A stretch of DNA of 64,000 nucleotides from R-RK-3 sp963834945. Lineage in GTDB: Bacteria > Pseudomonadota > Alphaproteobacteria > Rhizobiales > Rhodomicrobiaceae. Positions 1 to 8,956 of this stretch are shown here, piece after piece. A program made the translations under genes and the position numbers. The stretch is taken from NCBI GenBank assembly GCA_963834945.1, contig CAWIDT010000009.1:1-64000 (forward strand), in the 5' to 3' direction. Position 1 is the stretch's first letter, and each line of letters opens with the position of its first letter. The notes under the pieces are model-generated. The model did not search any database. It worked only from the letters and a program-made list of their open reading frames with translations, and had not been told where the DNA came from.

Positions 1-603
1 CGCTCCGTCCCAGTGGGTTCCCGTCGACATCCTTCAACTGGATCTCCTTACCGGCCCCGTGCGCTTTCCGCGAACGATAACTCAGTCGGGTATCTGAGCG
101 ATTGGCCGGATGAGTTTGCATCCCATTACTGGCAGAAAGCCGCGTCTGGTTTTGCGCTTTACGACCACCCCGGAGAGCTCGGTACGGCGCTACCGGCGCG
201 GGGGCACCGCCTCGCCGATCCGGTGAGCTGCGCATATGCGTCCCGGTGCCGAAGCCAAAGACGGCGCCCAAGTGTTGTCGAAGGAGCGCAATTTTCAGTG
301 GAGATCTCCAGACTTTCGCAGTTCGTTGTTTGTCTGCCGCGGTCAATAAGAAATTGCGGGGATAAACAAACCTTTAGCTTGCCTCTGTTATAGCCGAACC
401 GTACCAGCAGATCAGCAGATTACGCTTTTAATTATAGCCTCCAGCAAATGTACCTAGGCCTGTATCGCTCTTCGGCAGGGAGTGACTAGGCCGCGTCTGC
501 GTACGCAGGACCATAAGAGAAATGCTCAGCCTAAAGACTAAAACCTTTCAGAGGGCTGACGGAAACAACACGGTGGGACGGAATTTGAAGACCTTGGGAA
601 GGG
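1..603. other. no gene recognised
   Basis: The longest open frame here (13-393, plus) has no ribosome binding site, no recognisable motif and composition like random translation. I see no RNA gene or repeat. The segment is probably decayed or intergenic island DNA. Confidence 0.4.
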
Positions 604-984
604 ATGGGGCATGCGCGACCCCTGGTGATCGGCGCTCGGCAGGACGAAAGTTTAGACACAACTGCCTATGTAGTCAGTGAGGGGCGCTGGGTCGAATTGA
701 CTCCGCAAAAGTTCATCTGCGCCATCGGCGCATCTTGTCCCGCTTTCTTTGCCTCCTCTCCAACTTCTTATGCGATCGTTGGAACTACTCTGCAGGCTGA
801 TCTTCGGCCCACTTTAATTGGGCGCGTGGCCTCTGATGAATTCAGCGATCGAGATAAACAAGGAACTGGCCGACGGATCCGTACTCGCATCTATACTGAA
901 GGAGGCGACTGTCGGGTTTCTTGCCTCGCTGATAGTGCGCTGCTGTATCGCGATCTCTCGTCGGTCGTGGCGGTCAGCCGTTAA
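604..984 (+). pseudogene. small Cys-Pro protein, copy A, frameshifted
   Basis: Family not recognised. The frame holds a core ICAIGASCPAFF followed by a Tyr-Ala-Ile-Val-Gly strand and GRVASDE. It then makes sense only if it moves to another frame near 841, where it reads SAIEINKELADGS. A second frame at 3049-3436 has the same plan (CWVTASCPGVF, a strand ending in IGQ, RVGSQE, then VVLPRAL), so I read the two as paralogues of a protein of about 80-125 residues. Without the shift the frame stops at 984; in the shifted frame it could run to 1081. The neighbour is a convergent gene of unknown function. Function unknown. Confidence 0.4.
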
Positions 985-2496
985 TAGAGTTGGTTATTTG
1001 CCGGGCGCCACCGGAGTTGCAATACGGCGTTCGTCGGCGCTTCGAACTGAAGACCCTGAACCAGTTTCTCGACATCCCTAACCAATTTATCCGACGCTTT
1101 GGCTGTGACCTGATATCCCACCGCTTGCCCAAGCTTTCGGATCATGAACTTTCGGCAGCCGTCGTTGTGAATACGCGCTTGCCCTTCGTCATAATGCTTG
1201 ATCACCGTATCGAGCAGATAAAGCACTTTGCATGCGGCTTGGGCTTTGATGCCATCTGCGATTTGCCGCTCCAGGCTCTCAGACACCAAGACGAGTTCGT
1301 TGCGCCGGATGGCCCGCATGTTCGAGCTTTGCTCAAGGGAGGACGTAATCCTGAGCATGTTCGTCTTCATTCTTAACCTCGTCAAAACTGGATCGAGACT
1401 TGGAAGGTCATCGATCAGTTGCACCTGAACCCGGAATTGAACCCCGTTTATCGTCGCTACAAACGACTTCCGCGTTCACCTCGACCCTTGCAAATTGGTC
1501 CCTCGGTGTTTGTCGATATCCGGCCCAGCACCCATGTTCGTGTCCTACATGTAATCCGACTGTCTCAAGTCCCTTAGATACGAGGATCCGTTCCGTAGGG
1601 GGTAAAATCAATATGAATGCCTTCACAACATCGAGGATGTTATCGTAAGTCTGCAAAATACGCCGGGCATCCCGATAGCGCATTTCCTGGCATTTTTGTC
1701 CGATCGTTTCTCCCACTTGATAAAGGTGATGGAGCACTGCGTGCTGATTTGCCTCTGGAGATTTCGAGAAGTTGGCCATCGTGACGCCATGAAAACCGCC
1801 TGAGATTGCCGGCAATACCGCTCGGCTCCTTAGAGCCGGATCAACGGCGGCGTCAGGCAGATCTGTGCGCTTGCCATCGAGGAGGTCAAGAATTGCTAAT
1901 ATGGTTGGTGGGCTAAGCCCGACACTCGGCCCCGCACAGACGGCGTCGATGCCAATGGCGAGCGCGGTGAGTGGTTGCTCGGTCGCGGCTAATAAGACGC
2001 GTGTTTTGGGGATAGGGGCAAATCCTGCGACTTCAAAATAGCGGCGACTGGCGGGCCATGGGATAGCCATATACAGGTCATCGGGCAGGAGGTCTTTTTC
2101 GATATCGAGCAAGCCGTGGTCGTGAATCTCCGAAGCGCGGCGAATGATCTGGGTCACTCTCCCACTCAGTTCTGCACTATAAAAACCATTATATCGAGCC
2201 AGCTTGTCTTGGCAAAAAGCGAGCAGTCGCCCACTAAGCAGATGCGTGTCCGCCTTCGAGAGGATTCCCACTTTTAATGCGCCCTCAAACCGCCGCGGTG
2301 CATTGGGCAGCATGCGAAAGCACGTATTCAGTGGATCATAGGGAAGGAAAAGAGCGCTGGAAGAAGGCTTCGCGGTAGCACTTAAGCCGGATGAGTACCA
2401 CGGCGAAATGCCTAGTTTTGCAAAATTCTTCAATAGCTGAAGGTTACACTCTCGACCAATCTCCTCTAATTCGTTTTCAAGAGTGATCTGCTGCAT
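981..2496 (-). CDS. unknown protein of about 505 codons, frameshifted near 1470
   Basis: Family not recognised. The frame from 2496 runs 362 codons to a stop at 1408. A second frame on the same strand, ending at 981, continues it: near 1470 dropping one T from a TTT run gives EVVVATINGVQFRVQ, a natural continuation. The restored protein of about 505 residues has no signal peptide or membrane segment. The first two thirds contain a hydrophobic stretch around AISGGFHGVTMANF; the last third is helical and rich in charged residues. It lies between the two related small Cys-Pro proteins, converging on the first. The start ATG at 2496 has no strong ribosome binding site. Two separate genes remain possible. 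Confidence 0.5.
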
Positions 2497-3048
2497 AGCT
2501 CCCTCGGACCGCTTATCCTCATAATCGCGGGTGTTGTGTGGAACGCCGCGGTAGGACGGCAGATGCCTCCAACCGCAGGCTCCAAAAAATCTCCCAAAGC
2601 AGTATTAAATCAAGGCTTGAGATTAAAACACCTTGAGCGTATATTCGCCGCTTCTCTGGCGATCCACGGAATGTTGAGTACGTGGCTGCGCTCATGGGGT
2701 TCCGCGCTTCGTTGCGCGGCTACAACCTACGCCCTCAATCCCATATTGGGGGAGCGGTTGCAGCCGACTATTCGGCTGTCTAATAACATATCACCGCATG
2801 TCATAATCAGAAAGAGTTTCTCTGAGCAGCAAAATCCTTTGATTTTGGCGGTCAGCGAACCCGCTTTGCTTATCTCTCAAAAGCCTCACTACGCCCACCA
2901 TCTGCGTGAACTAGAGTTCTAGACGTTGACATGAGCGGGTCGGTACTCTAGCTCGTCGCAGTCGTCATGCCTAACAAAGTGTCAATCAAGTCCAGCGAAC
3001 GCTGGATTTTCGGCATACCTTAATAATATGGCACCAGTTGAGGGAAGA
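2497..3048. other. gap without a convincing gene
   Basis: One open frame (2536-2922, plus, 128 codons) crosses the gap but has no ribosome binding site, domain or codon bias I can defend. The rest is A+T-rich and stop-dense. It probably holds the promoters of the genes at 2496 (minus) and 3049 (plus). Confidence 0.35.
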
Positions 3049-3436
3049 ATGGATTCGAATTCACCAGAGACACCAACTGATCTGGTCGACGTAACACCCA
3101 TTAAATCTGTCTGCTGGGTTACAGCGTCTTGCCCCGGTGTGTTCTTATCTGTTTCCAATGATTTCTATGTTTTGATTGGCCAAACCGTCGATCATACGAG
3201 AAGTCCCGGCACTCCGGATGCGGGTCGGTTCCCAAGAAACTGCGGTAGTCCTTCCCAGGGCCCTCGTGGTAGACGCCATTGCTAACTCCGCCATTCAGAG
3301 AAGATCCACGGTGTGGTTTCTCATGTTGATACTTCAAATCACGGGTCCATTTTTAAAGCGATTAGCCGTTCGGTTGAAAAAATTCTCACGCTTGGCGCCG
3401 TTCATCACCTCTAGGCAAACATGCCTCCGCCGCTGA
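3049..3436 (+). pseudogene. small Cys-Pro protein, copy B, frameshifted
   Basis: The frame opens at an ATG preceded by a GAGGGAAG ribosome binding site and reads MDSNSPETPTDL, then CWVTASCPGVF and a strand ending in YVLIGQTV. Near 3187 one extra base moves the frame; after it the protein continues IIREVPALRMRVGSQE and VVLPRALVVDAI, stopping at 3436. Without the shift it ends at 3285. The order of blocks (Cys, Ala-Ser-Cys-Pro, IVG/LIG strand, Arg-Val-Gly/Ala-x-x-Glu, hydrophobic helix) matches copy A at 604-984. Function unknown. A duplicated small gene on both sides of a larger one could mark an immunity or regulator family, but that is speculation. Confidence 0.4.
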
Positions 3437-3759
3437 ACCGTAGCCGCTTATGCTTGGATTGTTTGCGGTGGCATCACCGTCGATGCATTCTCAAGCTGAC
3501 CACGGCGAGTATCGCCAATCGCGCTTGGATTTTTTTTCGAAAAAATTCAGAAAAATACAAAAGAACCGAAAACTAGTTAATCTCATTTATCGTGTCTTGC
3601 GAAAAGCCAGAACTTTATGAAAACTATCGCTTGCGTCAAAACTCATCGACATTGTTCGGTTAATTAGTCTTTGTTTCCCGCGCTATCCTAGTCACTATCC
3701 AAATAGTAAAGTTAACTGTTTGAACGCAGTTTGACGGATACTTAGGTTGATGTGGCATT
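3437..3759. other. A+T-rich gap, no gene seen
   Basis: The stretch 3520-3740 is clearly richer in A+T than its surroundings, with runs of T and A around 3530-3560, and every frame is closed. It may carry the promoter of the small membrane protein at 3760. No repeat or RNA structure stood out. Confidence 0.35.
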
Positions 3760-4080
3760 ATGGGGCGTATTCTCCTCCAATTTTTGACTTTTTTGTCGCT
3801 GCTAGCCAGCATAGGGTCGTTTGTTGTCGCTGTATTGCCTCTTATCCAGCATGGCGCACTCATTGTTGTGAGCAAGCAGAGGCTGGAAAAGCCACCGAAA
3901 GCGCGCCCACCGGAGGTTCTATCCGAAAGAGCTACGGGGCCTCGGAGTACTCCATCGGTCGAAGCATTTTGGCTGGAATGGAAGGTGTTCGGGATTGAAG
4001 CCTGTCTTTCGGTGATCATTGTGTCCGCGATTGGCTTGGGAATCATTCGTGTGATCCGAACGGATCGGGGGAACATATAG
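3760..4080 (+). CDS. small membrane protein, two predicted helices
   Basis: The 106-residue product has a hydrophobic N-terminal segment (residues about 4-30, FLTFLSLLASIGSFVVAVL), a polar Lys/Arg/Pro-rich middle and a second helix (about 78-98, CLSVIIVSAIGLGIIRVI) followed by positive residues. This hairpin topology suggests an inner-membrane protein with a short loop. No family is recognised, and the ribosome binding site is weak. It stands alone between A+T-rich gaps inside the island. A gene is likelier than chance because both hydrophobic segments are complete and correctly flanked by charges, but it could still be a spurious frame. Confidence 0.4.
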   Translation: MGRILLQFLTFLSLLASIGSFVVAVLPLIQHGALIVVSKQRLEKPPKARPPEVLSERATGPRSTPSVEAFWLEWKVFGIEACLSVIIVSAIGLGIIRVIRTDRGNI

Positions 4081-4396
4081 GGCTATTTTTGCACAGTCGT
4101 GGACGCGTCTTCCGAAGCAGCCAGAAGATATAAATTCCTCTCTAATCGCTAGATAAACATCGAGCCCGCGACATGGATACCGACGGATATTCTGAAGTAG
4201 AGGGGCTCTGCTTGCGGTAGACGATCTGCGGCTTTGAATCCATGGCAGTACGGTTGTTCTATTTGAATTAGCTTCCGCAGTTGGAACCGTTCAGCGGCGA
4301 ACCTTGGCATCGAACTTCTGCGTGGCGCGGCGATCCACGGAAGAGCAGTTACAAACACGGGCCACCTTCGCCAACTTGCGCGGGGCCTCGTTTCCA
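4081..4396. other. gap, no convincing gene
   Basis: An 82-codon minus-strand frame (4149-4397) spans much of the gap. It lacks a ribosome binding site and any family signal, and its start overlaps the end of the glycolipid-binding pseudogene, so I do not call it. Nothing else is visible. Confidence 0.3.
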
Positions 4397-4914
4397 TTAC
4401 GTTTCTCCAGCATCTAAGGTCTCGAAAGGTCCCTCGTAATCACGCACGATGAGATGGTCATCGAAGGTAAGGATGGCCATGAACCCCTTGGCCGCGCCAA
4501 GATCGACATAGCGCCAGCCGTTTTCCAATCGCTCATAGCGTTGCCGCGAGGGCTGCAAGGGCTCGCCAGGCTTTTCACCCAGATGACGCAGCGCTAATCC
4601 GTTGCAGAACGGCGTGGCCGAGACACCGATTTCAGCGCAGCCATCGAGATCGGCACGCGCCTTGCCGTCGATCTCCCAGGAAGCGGTCCCGTTCGAGCGA
4701 TATGCAATCGGCGTGTTGTCGCGGCGGCATCGATCGCTTGCAAAAGCAAAGATCGCGAACGCCAGTTTCGGTCAAGCTGCCAGTCGGCCGTCATCCCGAA
4801 TGCATTGTCACCGCCGTCAATAATGACCGAACGGGCCGCGATGCCATCGGCGTCTTCGGTTAGCGAAAGGATTTCCAGACCAGGACCGTCGAGCCTTCTC
4901 CAGCGCTTGAACAT
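4397..4914 (-). pseudogene. putative glycolipid-binding protein (PF06475-like), frameshifted
   Basis: The start is the ATG at 4914 (MFKRWRRLDG), preceded at good spacing by GGGAGG. The first 60 codons read through TADWQLDRNWRSRSL. The frame then breaks in a TTTT run near 4735; adding one T restores a continuous protein ending at 4397 with SNGTASWEIDG, ATPFCNGLALRHLG, ENGWRYVDLG and FDDHLIVRDYEG. The WEIDG and TPFCNxLxxRxL blocks fit the putative glycolipid-binding family. As read, the product stops early at 4594. It follows the VOC gene and a 19-codon frame on the same strand, probably as one transcript. Decay and a one-base assembly error both fit. Confidence 0.6.
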
Positions 4915-4938
4915 GGTGCCTCCCTTCAATCAAAATAA

Positions 4939-4998
4939 TCACGCAGCGACGCCGCCCACGCTCCCGGCCAACAGCGCGATAATCGTCCGAAGGGTCAT
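4939..4998 (-). CDS. 19-codon coupled small frame
   Basis: Reading MTLRTIIALLAGSVGGVAA, this frame starts at an ATG that overlaps the stop of the VOC gene (TGATG) and has AGGAG just upstream, inside the end of that gene. It ends 24 bases before the ATG of the glycolipid-binding gene. The product is a single short hydrophobic helix. It could be a real micro-membrane protein or a translational relay between the two genes. Nothing beyond the ribosome binding site and the overlap supports it. Confidence 0.3.
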   Translation of the reverse strand: MTLRTIIALLAGSVGGVAA

Positions 4999-5387
4999 CA
5001 CGTCTCCTGGTGGCGAGCCGAATGCGTCACCGCCTCGATCTTGTTGCCGTCTGGATCGCGCACGAACGCGCCGTAATAATGGGCGTTATATTCTGGACGC
5101 AGTCCGGGCGGGCCATCATCCCTGCCGCCATGCTCCAAGCCCACGCGATAGAATTCATCGACCATATCCGGATCTTCGGCCATGAAAGCGATGTGCACGC
5201 CGTTTCCGCGAGAAGCGGGTTTGCCATCTACCGGGGTTTCGAGACTGAACTGAACCATACCGACGCCGTAATCCAGCGACTTGTCATCCCGGCTCAAAAG
5301 CCGCAGACCCAGCACTTTCATCACAGGATCGTAAAAAGCTTTCGCCCGTTTCAGATCATTGGTCCCGAGGGACACGTGATGGATCAT
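4998..5387 (-). CDS. VOC family (glyoxalase/bleomycin resistance-like) protein
   Basis: The 129-residue product starts MIHHVSLGTNDLKRAKAFYD and ends DPDGNKIEAVTH, the two hallmark ends of a single vicinal-oxygen-chelate domain. Candidate metal ligands are His3/His4 near the start, a His in GVHIAFMA and the Glu of NKIEAV. The ATG at 5387 is preferred over an upstream in-frame start because GGAGG lies just before it and the VOC fold begins exactly there. Substrate cannot be told from sequence; such enzymes act in detoxification or ring cleavage in the cytoplasm. It leads a probable three-frame transcript with the 19-codon frame and the glycolipid-binding gene. Confidence 0.8.
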   Translation of the reverse strand: MIHHVSLGTNDLKRAKAFYDPVMKVLGLRLLSRDDKSLDYGVGMVQFSLETPVDGKPASRGNGVHIAFMAEDPDMVDEFYRVGLEHGGRDDGPPGLRPEYNAHYYGAFVRDPDGNKIEAVTHSARHQET

Positions 5388-5541
5388 GACGTTCGCTCCT
5401 CCAATCAGTTGCGCCTTTCGTCCAACGACTAGCTGCGAATTTCGTTCGCGCTGAAAAGCGGCATCCTTGTGTAGAACCGCAGCGGCCATCCAATCGCCGC
5501 GCTCATTTTCGGAGCCGCCCGTCGCTTCAGACCGGAGGGCG

Positions 5542-5589
5542 GGCCTTCTCGCCTGCCCTCACCTTAAGGCTGGGGCAGGCGAGAAGGCC
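5542..5589. repeat. 17-bp perfect inverted repeat, REP-like hairpin
   Basis: The arms 5542-5558 and 5573-5589 are exact reverse complements, separated by a 14-base loop. The stem is about three quarters G+C. No run of T follows on either strand, so a simple intrinsic terminator is less likely than a repetitive extragenic palindrome or a bidirectional transcript-end structure between the VOC operon and higBA. Confidence 0.6.
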
Positions 5590-5842
5590 TGGCAGGCGCA
5601 GATCAGCGGCATGCTGATAAACGAGGGCCGCGATCCTCGCGCTCCTCATGGTGAGCCTGGAGCGAAGACCGGCAAGGTCCTTCCGCCCACAAAGACTGAC
5701 GTACTGCGGCCCAAACGCCCTCGCGCCGGGGATGGAAGCCGGATGGCCGAGACCGCGCCTTTTAGCGGGCTCGGTGCACGACAGCCCCGGCCGGGGCCGC
5801 CGAAGGCGGATCGGGGCGCCCCGAACTCCTTGTAAATCAACA

Positions 5843-5897
5843 TAGACTGTTATGTGTTGCGCAACAGGCAACAATCTGTTAGAGTCTAAAGTAGACT
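5843..5897. promoter_or_regulatory. candidate higBA operator
   Basis: The palindrome AGTCTAAAGTAGACT lies at 5883-5897, 17 bases before the higB start, and a further TAGACT half-site lies at 5843-5848. HigA-type antitoxins normally bind palindromes over their own promoter, so this is the likely autoregulatory site. No experiment supports it. Confidence 0.4.
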
Positions 5898-5914
5898 GTG
5901 CTAGCGTTACCGAG

Positions 5915-6172
5915 ATGGAGATTTGGAACGTCAGGCACAAAGGGCTGAAGAATTTTATCGAGAAGAACGACGCCAAGGGACTGCCGGCGGACCGGCTGAA
6001 AAAGATCCGCCAAGTCCTAGGCTTCCTGCTCGATATGGAGGCGATCGAGGAACTCTTCGATCCGCCGAAATTCAAGGCCCATATTTTAACCGGCGACCGC
6101 GCGGGCACGTATAGCGTGAGCGTGTCCGGCAATTGGCGGATTACTTTCCGCCATGATGCGGAAGACGGATGA
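5915..6172 (+). CDS. higB: HigB-type toxin, RelE/ParE fold, 3' frameshift
   Basis: The product begins MEIWNVRHKGLKNFIEKND and carries FLLDMEAIEELFDPP and YSVSVSGNWRITFRHD, as in HigB/plasmid-maintenance-killer mRNA interferases, which cleave mRNA at the ribosome. As read it stops at 6172 after 85 residues. The conserved tail expected of the family (FDMDYEDYH, stop at 6206) is present in another frame directly downstream, so a small indel near 6165 has cut the end off. Translation is placed at the ATG at 5915, where the family begins. The antitoxin gene follows 45 bases later. Whether the truncated toxin is active is unclear. Confidence 0.75.
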   Translation: MEIWNVRHKGLKNFIEKNDAKGLPADRLKKIRQVLGFLLDMEAIEELFDPPKFKAHILTGDRAGTYSVSVSGNWRITFRHDAEDG

Positions 6173-6217
6173 GCTCTTCGATATGGATTACGAGGACTAC
6201 CATTAAGAAGCAAAGAG

Positions 6218-6511
6218 ATGGCGATAAAGGCGAATTTCGAGCCGGCTCATGTCGGCGGCTTTATCAAGGACATGATCATCCCGGACGAGATGACCGTGAC
6301 CGAAGCCGCGCGCCGTCTCAGCATCGGCCGGCCCGCTCTCTCCCAGCTTCTGAACGAGAAAGCCTCCCTCTCTCCTGAGATGGCGCTGCGCATCGAGAAG
6401 GTGTTCGGCGTCAAGATGGATACGCTGCTCAAGATGCAGGCCCGCTACGACACCTGGCAGATGCGCCAGCGCGAACATGAGATCAAGCTCAAGCCATACG
6501 AGCCGGCCTGA
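6218..6511 (+). CDS. higA: HigA-type antitoxin, XRE family
   Basis: This 97-residue protein has a helix-turn-helix at about residues 25-60 (MTVTEAARRLSIGRPALSQ, then LLNEK and SLSPEMALRIEKVFG), followed by DTLLKMQARYDTWQMR, the standard HigA/VapI layout. It would bind HigB and repress the shared promoter. It lies downstream of the toxin gene, the reversed order typical of higBA. The gene is intact, unlike its partner, which fits selection to keep the antitoxin or a point error in the toxin. Its stop is one base from the start of the next gene. Confidence 0.85.
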   Translation: MAIKANFEPAHVGGFIKDMIIPDEMTVTEAARRLSIGRPALSQLLNEKASLSPEMALRIEKVFGVKMDTLLKMQARYDTWQMRQREHEIKLKPYEPA

Positions 6512-6512
6512 T

Positions 6513-7067
6513 ATGCCGATGCAAATTCACAACGTGCCGTGCAATTTCGTAGGGGAGTTTAAGGTTGGAGACAACCTTGTTTTCAACGCCGATATGCTTT
6601 GTAAACTCGTCGGAGCCAATGACGAGGGGGCGTTCAACAAGCTCGTAGTGCTGGAGGCTGGCTCGATTTTGGAGGCAGCACTCTTGCAAATAATCTTTAG
6701 AGCCCAGCATCATAACCGGGAGGGCGTGCCGAACATTCCTGAAGCTGATCGGCGAGCAATTGAAGGACAGACGATAGATAAATTTGCTACCGTTATCGAT
6801 GTGATGAGGCGACGTCGGATTCTAGATGGTCTGCGCCTCAATATTTATGATGATCTCCACAATCTACGGCGCTATCGGAACAAAATACATATCCAGGATA
6901 CCATCGATATCCGAGGAGTGTCGGTAGACGAAGTGAACGCCTTTTCCGATCAGATTTGCACTTGGGCGTTAAATCTAAACTTAGAAGTCTTGCAGCACCT
7001 CAGCGCAAATTTCGCTCGCCCAGCGGCCATCGCCGGGCATGTCAATGATCTCTCGATCCCCACGTAA
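6513..7067 (+). CDS. HEPN-like protein of unknown function
   Basis: The 184-residue product starts at the ATG one base after the higA stop, so translation is probably coupled. It has no membrane segment. Residues about 115-130 read LHNLRRYRNKIHIQ, which contains an Arg-x5-His motif in a predicted helix, as in HEPN ribonuclease or HEPN-like accessory domains. The preceding helices (EAGSILEAALLQIIF and IDVMRRRRILDGLRL) fit an all-alpha fold. Codon use is more A+T-rich than in the chromosome. It faces the end of the ubiquitin-like operon. It could be a third component of the toxin-antitoxin unit or an independent defence gene; I cannot decide. Confidence 0.5.
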   Translation: MPMQIHNVPCNFVGEFKVGDNLVFNADMLCKLVGANDEGAFNKLVVLEAGSILEAALLQIIFRAQHHNREGVPNIPEADRRAIEGQTIDKFATVIDVMRRRRILDGLRLNIYDDLHNLRRYRNKIHIQDTIDIRGVSVDEVNAFSDQICTWALNLNLEVLQHLSANFARPAAIAGHVNDLSIPT

Positions 7068-7069
7068 GC

Positions 7070-8544
7070 TCATGACAGGCGAGCGTGCGTGCAAATCGTA
7101 GTCAAGCGTCGGGCATCACCTAGGCCCAGCCGGCTGCGTGTGCTCCCACTGCATTCAGGACAGCCTTGATCTTTTCTTGGTTGATCCCACCACGTTTGTC
7201 GTTTTGTCGGCATGTGCCGCATATACGCGCTGGTGCCCGACGCTTCTCGAAGCCCGGTCATATAAAATAGAAAATCATTCACAGCATGCGCCGCGCCGAC
7301 TGCATTTAGCGTGATTACGCTCGGCGCCACAATTTCCGGCTCATCAATATAGCGTTGAGCACGCCGCTCTTGCTCAGTCTGTGCTTCTTCCTGAAGTTTC
7401 GCTGGATTGATCGCTTGGTTGCACCAAAGACAACCTGCGTCGGGGCTAACGGGGCGCACAACGCTAAAGACGCTTTGCACCTCTCCACTGACTTTATCAG
7501 TGGATACCTTGCTGCCTATTTGAACTGACGGAATGTAATATTGATGGACGATTTGATTCACCAAAAGCCGCGCGCTCATACTATCAGCGGCAAGAAAAAT
7601 GTAATCGCAGCCTAATAATGCCCTAGCGTTCTGCGCTTCTTGGACATTGCCAACGATCGCTTCGACTTTCGCCGATGGATTGGCCTGATGGATCACGCGT
7701 TCGGCAATCTGAACCTTGAAGGCGCTGTATTGGTCCGCCAGCCTATGCACCCATTTCGGCATATATGCCTCACGAAGAAACATGCGTGCATCCCAGCGGC
7801 TTGCTCCAGCAACACGTGAGAGGTTGGAAGGCGCGATCCGATCCGGGTCAATGACGACAAAGCTGCCGACGCCAAGGCGTGCCAGATACTCGACAAGCAA
7901 AGACCCTACGCCGCCCACGCCTACAACGGCCACCTTCGCGCCGGCGAGAATCGCCTGGCCAGCATACCGAATAGCCTAGCCTGCCGGTCATACAGAGCGT
8001 TGTGAGCGATGAAACTATGATCAGGTTGGGGGCGCAATACCTTGCGGCATTGCCCTATGACGATCAGACCATCAAGAGTCATCCGGTCACCACCCGGCAA
8101 CCAGATATCCCCTGCGACCGCATTTGATGCGAACACCAGCGCGCCAACCGGCATCCCCCGGGCAATATCCAGAAGGGCTGGATAACCTCGTTCATGGCTG
8201 GCAAAATCATCACTCGAAAAACCAACGGCATCGCCTTGACCGTGGTTGTGTATCGCGAGATAGACCAGCTTTTGATCCCGACAGGATATAATCCGATCGC
8301 GAATAAATTCCGCCTTCAACATACGGTAGCCGCGCCGGCCGGGAACGTAGTCCTTGCAGTCTTTTGCCAGGTGAAGATTTCGCGCCAGTAGACGTACACT
8401 TCCATCGGGCAACACATGCATGCCCGCTTCAACGACAGCACCATGTTCGTCATGGTCGCCGGGGAAAAGATGCGGCATTAGGCGCTCGAACAGCGACTGA
8501 GGAATTACAAGCCGCCAAGGTTTTTTCACCGAGATCGAATCCAT
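7070..8544 (-). CDS. JAB deubiquitinase-E1 (ThiF) fusion, frameshift near 7955
   Basis: Restored length is about 490 residues. The first half starts MDSISVKKPWRLVIP at 8544 and has the JAMM metal site IHNHGQGDAVGFSSDD followed by HERGYPALLDI. The second half is an E1-type adenylating domain with VVGVGGVGSLLVEYL (nucleotide loop), VIDPDRIAPSNLSR and two CxxC pairs (CLWC, CPEC) for a structural zinc. Between them the frame breaks at a GG near 7955; one more G gives LFGYAGQAILAGAKV, the expected E1 start. As read, the halves are two overlapping frames (JAB to 7921, E1 from 7933). The protein would activate the ubiquitin-like partner and trim it. It is last in the operon. Confidence 0.8.
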
Positions 8545-8946
8545 TGGAGGACTTTCAATAGTTTGTGTTTTGGAGTTTCGATGCCCAGGAATCGCGGCGG
8601 TTAGACCGCCGCGAAATCTGTAATGCCGGCCGGGAAGGAATTTGCATAGGGTCACGCAGCACACCTGCTTGCGAAAGATGTGCCCAGGGCTAATGCCCTC
8701 TCCCAAAGCGAGATGGTCTCGGCGGGAGAGATCGGCGCGCATGAAATGCGGATATATATCCGCATACGGGCAGTTGTGCGTGACATGGAAGCCGACCCAG
8801 GAGGCGTCCGCTGCGTACGGCGGCCCCAATGGAAGGTCTTCCACAATAACGCATGCGCCGCCATGGAGGTCGTCACCGATCAACAAGGGATGACCGGTAA
8901 ACTGCTTCGCAATTTCATCAATGGCTTGAGCGACTTCCGGCGTCAT
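8526..8946 (-). CDS. E2/UBC-like protein of the ubiquitin-like operon, two frameshifts
   Basis: Restored length is about 139 residues, starting MTPEVAQAIDEIAKQF ten bases after the restored end of the multiubiquitin gene. The core VGFHVTHNCPYADIYPHF followed by RADLSR and LGEG resembles the strand and YP motif of prokaryotic E2 proteins. As read, the frame leaves the E2 and fuses to the JAB gene. Adding one C to CCC near 8688 and one A to AAAA near 8560 recovers RPALQISRRSNRRD and LLKVLQWIRSR, ending at 8526 with a 19-base overlap of the JAB-E1 start. Only two cysteines (32 and 59) exist, both before the YP motif, so a canonical catalytic cysteine is not obvious. Confidence 0.7.
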
Positions 8947-8956
8947 CGGCAGCCTC

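Larger units (their letters stand above)
5388..5914. other. intergenic region with a strong hairpin and the higBA promoter
   Basis: No gene is visible. The segment contains a perfect 17-bp inverted repeat (5542-5589), G+C-rich palindromic sequence to about 5830 that looks like dispersed repeat DNA, and then an A+T-rich promoter-like stretch with TAGACT motifs before higB. Long antisense frames here are G+C artefacts. Confidence 0.5.

Noticed and set aside
2536..2922. 128-codon plus-strand frame
   Set aside because: No ribosome binding site, no family, and composition like the surrounding non-coding DNA.
5527..6213. 228-codon minus-strand frame across the hairpin region and higB
   Set aside because: It runs through a perfect inverted repeat and the opposite strand of higB; no motif supports it.
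7070..8946. Programmed frameshifting in the E2/JAB-E1 genes
   Set aside because: There are several shifts at different simple homopolymers, including outside this operon, without a slippery heptamer plus stimulator; sequence error or decay is simpler.
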